A DNA stretch of 9,254 nt, from positions 1-9,254 of the forward strand of contig JACPRL010000110.1 of NCBI GenBank assembly GCA_016189965.1, read 5' to 3'. Shown here one piece after another: positions 5,993 through 9,254 of this stretch; positions within the stretch are counted from its first letter, which is position 1; each line of letters opens with the position of its first letter. The DNA is from Acidobacteriota bacterium (GTDB taxonomy: Bacteria; Acidobacteriota; Terriglobia; Acidiferrales; 2-02-FULL-67-57). The position numbers and the translations under genes were made by a program. Below the pieces are notes generated by a model, which saw only the letters and a program-made list of their open reading frames with translations, was not told the origin of the DNA and made no database searches.

Positions 5993-7543
5993 ATGACCCG
6001 GGCGCGAAAAGCCCTGCTCAGCGCCCTGGCAACTCTGCTGGCGCTCGGCGCCGCGCTGGCCTGGCGCCTCCACACCTGGGGCCAACCGGTGCAGGTCGTC
6101 TACCGCCTCGCCTCCATCAGCCCCGCGAGTGCCGACACCGGGCGCAGCGTCACCTACATCCGCACCACACCCGCCCCCCACGGCGCCAAACGCTACGTCG
6201 CGCTCGACTCCGACACCGACGGCACCATTGACCTCGTCCTGCTCGAAGGCTCTGAACCCGCCAGCTTCGCCCGCCCGCGGCCCGACGACCCCGACGCCCG
6301 CTGGCTCATCCTCTGCATTGACGGCGTCCCCTTCGCCGAAATGGACGCCCTCTGGCGCGAAGGTTACTTCCGCGAATTCTTTCCTCCCGTGCCTGTCATC
6401 GCACCCTTCCCCTCGGCCAGCGCCCTGGCTCTCTCCGGCCTGTTCCACGCTGGCAAGCCCGCCGGCTACGAAGACCGCTACTTCGACCGGGCGCAGAACC
6501 AACTCGCCGGGGGCGCGTTCACCACCACGCGCGGCGACGCCTGGCCCTACAGCGCGCTGCTCGACTATGACCTCCCCGGCCCCTTCCGCGGCCTGGCCTA
6601 TGTGTTTCCCCGCAAAAGCTACCGCGCCGACCTCGGCCGCCTCCGCCAACGCTTCCTCTCCTCCAATCAACGAATCTATCTCGCGCATCTCGCTACCGGT
6701 GATTCGCTCTACCATGTCGTGCCGCGGGAGGAAGCCCGCCACTTGCTCCGCGAGCTCGACCCCTTGCTGCGCGAACTCTACTTCGACTCCCGCGGCAAGC
6801 TGCGCATCACCCTCTTCTCCGACCACGGCAACAGCCTCGCCCCCAGCCGGCTCCTGCCGCTCGAAGCCCACCTGGCCGCGCACGGCTGGTGCCTCCGCGA
6901 CCGCCTCGACGCTGCCACCGACGTTGTCGCCCCCGCCTACGGGCTCCTCGGCTCCGTCTTCCTCTACTGCCATCCCGAGCGCCGCGCGGAGTTGGCTCGC
7001 TTGCTCGCGGAAATGGAAGGAGTGGATCTGGCCGTTTACGCCGAGCGGGAGGCCGTGGTCATTGAAAGCGCCCGCGGGCGCGCGCGCCTGCGCTGGGACC
7101 CGGACGCCACCGCCTTCGCCTACGAGCCGCTCACCGGCGACCCGCTAGCGCTCGCCAGCATCCTCGAAGAACTGAAGCAGGAAGGAAAGATAGGAGACGC
7201 CGGTTGGGTCGGCGCCGCCGAGCTGGCCGCCGCGACCCGCGAGCACCTCTATCCCGACGTCGCCCACCGGCTCTGGCAGTGGGCCACCAACCAGGTCGAG
7301 CATCCGCCCGACGTCGTGGCGAGCCTGCGTTCCGGCTACCACTATGGGAGTTCCACCTTCGGCTCCATCGTCACGCTGCTCGGCACCCACGGCTCGCTCG
7401 ACCTCGCCCAGTCCCTCGGCTTCGCCATGAGCACGGATACACGGCTGCCGGCAGCCGTCCGCACGCACGAGCTGCTGCCGGAGAACCTGCCCGAGCTGAA
7501 GAAACAGTTGAAACCACAGATGCACACAGATGAACACAGATAA
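5993..7543 (+). CDS. Membrane-anchored or exported alkaline-phosphatase-superfamily hydrolase
   Basis: The 516-residue product has an uncleaved-looking signal anchor (residues 4-24: Arg/Lys, then an Ala/Leu-rich run), so the body should face the periplasm. A full set of ligands expected for the alkaline phosphatase / nucleotide pyrophosphatase-phosphodiesterase fold can be picked out in order: Asp110 in CIDGVPF, a probable Ser nucleophile in APFPSASALALSGLF (Ser141 or Ser143), Asp237 and His241 in TGDSLYHV, Asp277-His278 in FSDHGN, and His466 in GTHGSLD. This suggests a two-metal phosphatase or phosphodiesterase; the substrate is not evident. The ATG at 5993 has only a weak AGAG in front. The last residues, KPQMHTDEHR, and the TAA stop are encoded by a 10-bp tandem repeat, so the native C-terminus may have been replaced. 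Family assignment by motif reading; the specific function is unknown. Confidence 0.8.
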   Translation: MTRARKALLSALATLLALGAALAWRLHTWGQPVQVVYRLASISPASADTGRSVTYIRTTPAPHGAKRYVALDSDTDGTIDLVLLEGSEPASFARPRPDDPDARWLILCIDGVPFAEMDALWREGYFREFFPPVPVIAPFPSASALALSGLFHAGKPAGYEDRYFDRAQNQLAGGAFTTTRGDAWPYSALLDYDLPGPFRGLAYVFPRKSYRADLGRLRQRFLSSNQRIYLAHLATGDSLYHVVPREEARHLLRELDPLLRELYFDSRGKLRITLFSDHGNSLAPSRLLPLEAHLAAHGWCLRDRLDAATDVVAPAYGLLGSVFLYCHPERRAELARLLAEMEGVDLAVYAEREAVVIESARGRARLRWDPDATAFAYEPLTGDPLALASILEELKQEGKIGDAGWVGAAELAAATREHLYPDVAHRLWQWATNQVEHPPDVVASLRSGYHYGSSTFGSIVTLLGTHGSLDLAQSLGFAMSTDTRLPAAVRTHELLPENLPELKKQLKPQMHTDEHR

Positions 7544-7544
7544 A
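7515..7544 (+). repeat. 10-bp tandem repeat (CACAGATNNA x3)
   Basis: Three units CACAGATGCA, CACAGATGAA and CACAGATAAA follow each other exactly in a 10-base period. The repeat straddles the end of the phosphatase-like gene and contains its TAA stop in the third unit. Such CACAGATG runs are, to my knowledge, common dispersed repeats in acidobacterial and similar genomes. Confidence 0.75.
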
Positions 7545-7660
7545 CGACGTGACTCGTTGCTGGTCACTCGTGAAAAACACGAAAGCAGATCCCTCGACTC
7601 CGTCCCGCCCCTTCAAGAAAAGGGCGGGACTCCGCTCGGGATGACACGTGGGAGGTGATG
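7545..7660. repeat. Repeat-rich convergent gap with a strong GTCCCGCCC/GGGCGGGAC hairpin
   Basis: The gap between two convergent genes has several small inverted repeats. GTGAC/GTCAC lies near 7549-7567 and CGTG/CACG around an A-run at 7569-7581. A perfect 9-bp stem, GTCCCGCCC (7602-7610) with GGGCGGGAC (7622-7630), has an 11-base loop and outer arms ATCCC (7589-7593) and GGGAT (7638-7642). GACTCCG also occurs as a direct repeat at 7596-7602 and 7628-7634. There is no T-run after the stem, so it is not a classical intrinsic terminator on either strand, but it could block read-through from both sides. It resembles REP-like dispersed elements; that link is from memory. Confidence 0.65.
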
Positions 7661-7674
7661 AGCCGGAGGTGGGG

Positions 7675-8637
7675 TCAGGCGCGGAGCTCGTCGGCGATGA
7701 GCCGGGCTGCCCGGCGCGCCTCCTCGATGTCCTTGGGCGCGAAGGAAATCGCCGCCACCCGCGCATGGCCGCCGCCGCCGTGCCGCTCGCAGATGCTGGC
7801 CAGGTTCTTCTCTTTCGGCGGTTGCTTCCACGGGTTCGACCCCACCGCCACCTTGATCCGCTCCGGCGAGCGGCTCACCCCCACGCTGTAGTAACAATCC
7901 GGATACAGATACTAGGGGATGAACTTGTTGTAGCCTTCGACCGGGAAATCCGAGACGTCGAGGTAGACGACGCCGCGGTGGCACTCCGAGTTCCGGCGCA
8001 CAATCTCCATCGAATTGGCGTGGCGCTGGTAGAGCTCCCGGAACTGTTCGCGGACGAAGGGCAGCACGGCCACCTCGGCCAGCGAGCGGCTGGCCAGCTC
8101 CGGGATCAGCCGAGTAGTCATCCGGTCGTCGTTCGAGGCTTCGATGACCAGCGCGATCTGGGTCGCCGGCACGTTCATCGTGACGGCCGCCTCCGGGCTC
8201 TCGTACTGCGCCCCGTCAATGATGTCGGCCCACTCGACCAGCTCTGCCAGGGGCGCGGCGGAAAACTGGAACTTCTCCTCCGCTACAGTGGCTAGAAACT
8301 TGGTGCAGGACTTGTAGGTCGGGTCGTAGAATTTGCGTCCGCTGCGGTCGCGCCGGAAGTGCTCGGCGTCCTCCGGGGTCAAGAAGGCGCTCTGGTGGTG
8401 GTCGAACCACCAGGTGAGCCGCGGCGAGCTGGAATACTTGAAGTCGACGATGACGTTGACGTCGGCGTCGAACATCCGCTCATCCCAGACCGCGCCGGCC
8501 GGGCCGTGCACCAGCCCGGTGAACTGGCAGTCGGCCGCGGCGTTGAACCGCTCGCGGTAGAAACGCGAAAAGACCGCGGCCGAGGCCGTGCCGTCAAAGC
8601 AGCGGTCGTGGAAACAGATACGAACTTTCTCTCCCAT
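7675..8637 (-). pseudogene. DHH/DHHA1-family phosphoesterase interrupted by an in-frame TAG
   Basis: Members are metal-dependent phosphoesterases such as nanoRNases, oligonucleotide or cyclic-dinucleotide hydrolases and RecJ relatives; the exact substrate is not evident. The N-terminal DHH domain has HDRCFDGTASAAVF (residues 10-23), Asp65 in VIVDFKY and the signature FDHH (78-81). The C-terminal DHHA1 domain has HGGGGHARVAAISF with GGGGH at 287-291. At 7912-7914 (codon 242) the frame reads TAG between YNKFIP and YLYPDCYYSVGVSRSPERIKV; both sides are family-like and in the same frame. Without the stop the product is 320 residues, a normal size. With it the 241-residue fragment would lack the DHHA1 domain needed for substrate binding. 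ATG 8637 (MGEKVRICF) is preferred over the upstream in-frame ATG at 8727, because homology begins there and a promoter lies between them. Its ribosome site is poor. Confidence 0.85.
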
Positions 8638-8659
8638 GCGCCCCGAAAGCGAAGAACAT

Positions 8660-8689
8660 ACTATAATGACAAGGTTGATGCGACCACAA
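8660..8689 (-). promoter_or_regulatory. Possible promoter of the DHH gene in the divergent gap, overlapping a plus-strand TATAAT
   Basis: On the minus strand TTGTGG (8689-8684), 18 bases, and TATAGT (8665-8660) fit a moderate sigma-70 promoter, about 20 bases before the ATG of the DHH gene. The same bases on the plus strand give a perfect TATAAT (8662-8667) with no clear -35, which could serve the DUF547 gene at 8702. The two uses would exclude each other physically. Confidence 0.35.
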
Positions 8690-8701
8690 AAGCCCTTACA
8701 G

Positions 8702-9254
8702 ATGGCACTGGCGCGGGGGAATGTCAAGCGGAAAGTCGGCGTCGCCGTTCTGCTGGTGCCGTTCCAACTTTTCCCGCCTAACTCTAATCTGCGTGATTTG
8801 CGAATCAGGGCAAAGGTTCGTGCTCACCCGCGATGGCTCCAGTTAGTTGGAACGGCACTGGCGCTCGCCCTGCTCGGCGCCTCGGCCGGGCTGCGGGCGC
8901 AGGAACCGCTGGACTACAGCGCCTATGCCCGCGTGCTGGAGCACTACGTCACGCCCGAGGGCCACGTCCGCTACGCCGAACTGAAGCGTAACCCCGGCGA
9001 CCTGGAAGCCTTCCTGCAGCAACTGGCCCTGGCCAGCCCGGAGAGCCACCCGGCGCTGTTTGCCACCCGCGAGGCGCAGCTCGCTTACTGGATCAACGCC
9101 TACAACGCCTTCGTGGTGCACGCCGTCGTCGAGGCCTATCCCGTCAACAGCGTGCGTGACCTGCGCTTCGGGCTGGGCTTGCTCTTCTTCAAGCGGGCGC
9201 GCTTCGTGGCCGGGGGGAAGAAGTACAGCCTGGACGATATCGAGCACGGTATTC
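8702..9254 (+). CDS. Exported DUF547 domain protein (5' part, runs off the window)
   Basis: An open frame from ATG 8702 continues to the window end without a stop. From about residue 71 it matches the DUF547 family: DYSAYARVLEHYVTPEGHVRYAEL, LAYWINAYNAFVVHAVV (AYWINAYNA at 128-136), YPVNSVRDL, and GGKKYSLDDIEHGI at the edge, where the family has SLDDIEH. The family's function is unknown; many members are secreted. A signal peptide is visible at RWLQLVGTALALALLGASAGLRAQ (about residues 43-66), unusually far from ATG 8702. The true start may therefore be later, for example TTG 8798, though no in-frame codon there has a good ribosome site. A second hydrophobic stretch (VGVAVLLVPFQLF) near the ATG start overlaps an inverted-repeat region, which may be an insertion. 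The domain call is firm; the start is not. Confidence 0.82.
   Translation, partial: MALARGNVKRKVGVAVLLVPFQLFPPNSNLRDLRIRAKVRAHPRWLQLVGTALALALLGASAGLRAQEPLDYSAYARVLEHYVTPEGHVRYAELKRNPGDLEAFLQQLALASPESHPALFATREAQLAYWINAYNAFVVHAVVEAYPVNSVRDLRFGLGLLFFKRARFVAGGKKYSLDDIEHGI
8756..8858. repeat. 14-bp perfect inverted repeat with 75-base spacer in the DUF547 leader
   Basis: GTGCCGTTCCAACT (8756-8769) is exactly complementary to AGTTGGAACGGCAC (8845-8858). The spacer contains a small hairpin, TGATT/AATCA around TGCG (8794-8807). An 11-bp direct repeat GGCACTGGCGC at 8704-8714 and 8854-8864 overlaps the right arm and is exactly 150 bases apart. No T-run follows the right arm. Role unknown. Confidence 0.7.

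Noticed and set aside
5912..6973. Open frame of 353 codons on the minus strand, antisense to the phosphatase-like gene
   Set aside because: Low-complexity Gly/Glu/Val composition, overlaps the tRNA promoter, and the plus-strand frame has the full set of catalytic motifs.
7515..7660. CRISPR-like array
   Set aside because: Units are 10 bp with no spacers and the hairpin occurs once; there are no cas genes.
3844..7914. Alternative genetic code reading TAA and TAG as amino acids
   Set aside because: TAA ends the molybdopterin and phosphatase-like genes, and TAG ends the cytochrome gene, at positions fitting normal family ends or gene boundaries; no suppressor tRNA is seen (the only tRNA is Lys-CTT).
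8638..8727. N-terminal extension of the DHH protein from ATG 8727
   Set aside because: The 30 extra residues have no family similarity and would span the likely promoter; homology starts at MGEKVRICF.
8843..9247. Minus-strand open frame at the window end
   Set aside because: The plus strand encodes clear DUF547 motifs over the same bases.

Overview
The window looks like a chromosomal segment of a GC-rich, free-living bacterium, most likely an acidobacterium or relative. That assignment is inference. It rests on the strong G/C preference at third codon positions, on a Tat-exported isoquinoline-1-oxidoreductase-type enzyme, on DUF547 and DHH-family genes, and on a mosaic of short intergenic repeats (CACAGATG-type units and an 'ATCCC...GTCCCGCCC' hairpin) that I associate from memory with acidobacterial and similar environmental genomes. 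There is no phage, plasmid, CRISPR or transposase gene.

Layout. Bases 1-2282 (+) hold the 3' end of a cyclic-2,3-diphosphoglycerate-synthetase-like GTPase, then argF (ornithine carbamoyltransferase) and arcC (carbamate kinase), closely packed as one operon. Together the last two could turn citrulline plus phosphate into ornithine, ammonia, CO2 and ATP. No arginine deiminase is visible. Bases 2345-5630 (-) are a three-gene operon: a [2Fe-2S] subunit, a Tat-exported molybdopterin subunit and a secreted di-haem cytochrome c, i.e. a periplasmic molybdenum hydroxylase that probably passes electrons to cytochrome c. A good sigma-70-like promoter lies in front of it. Next come a tRNA-Lys(CTT) with its own promoter (-), an intact membrane-anchored alkaline-phosphatase-superfamily hydrolase (+), a repeat-rich convergent gap, a DHH/DHHA1 phosphoesterase (-), and the 5' part of an exported DUF547 protein (+) that runs off the window.

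The most striking point is damage. Three otherwise well-conserved genes each carry one lesion: a frame-shifting deletion in the GTPase that joins its reading frame to argF, an in-frame TAA in the molybdopterin subunit, and an in-frame TAG in the DHH gene. Both stops lie inside a reading frame that continues with family-typical sequence. Recent mutation or sequencing/assembly error is the simplest explanation. A changed genetic code is unlikely, because TAA and TAG also end genes here at their normal ends.

I did not find a convincing new defence, mobile or regulatory system. Points worth a second look are the three lesions, a pair of GACAC/GTGTC repeat elements, a 10-bp tandem repeat that supplies the C-terminus and stop codon of the hydrolase, and a 14-bp inverted repeat with an 11-bp direct repeat in the leader of the DUF547 gene.
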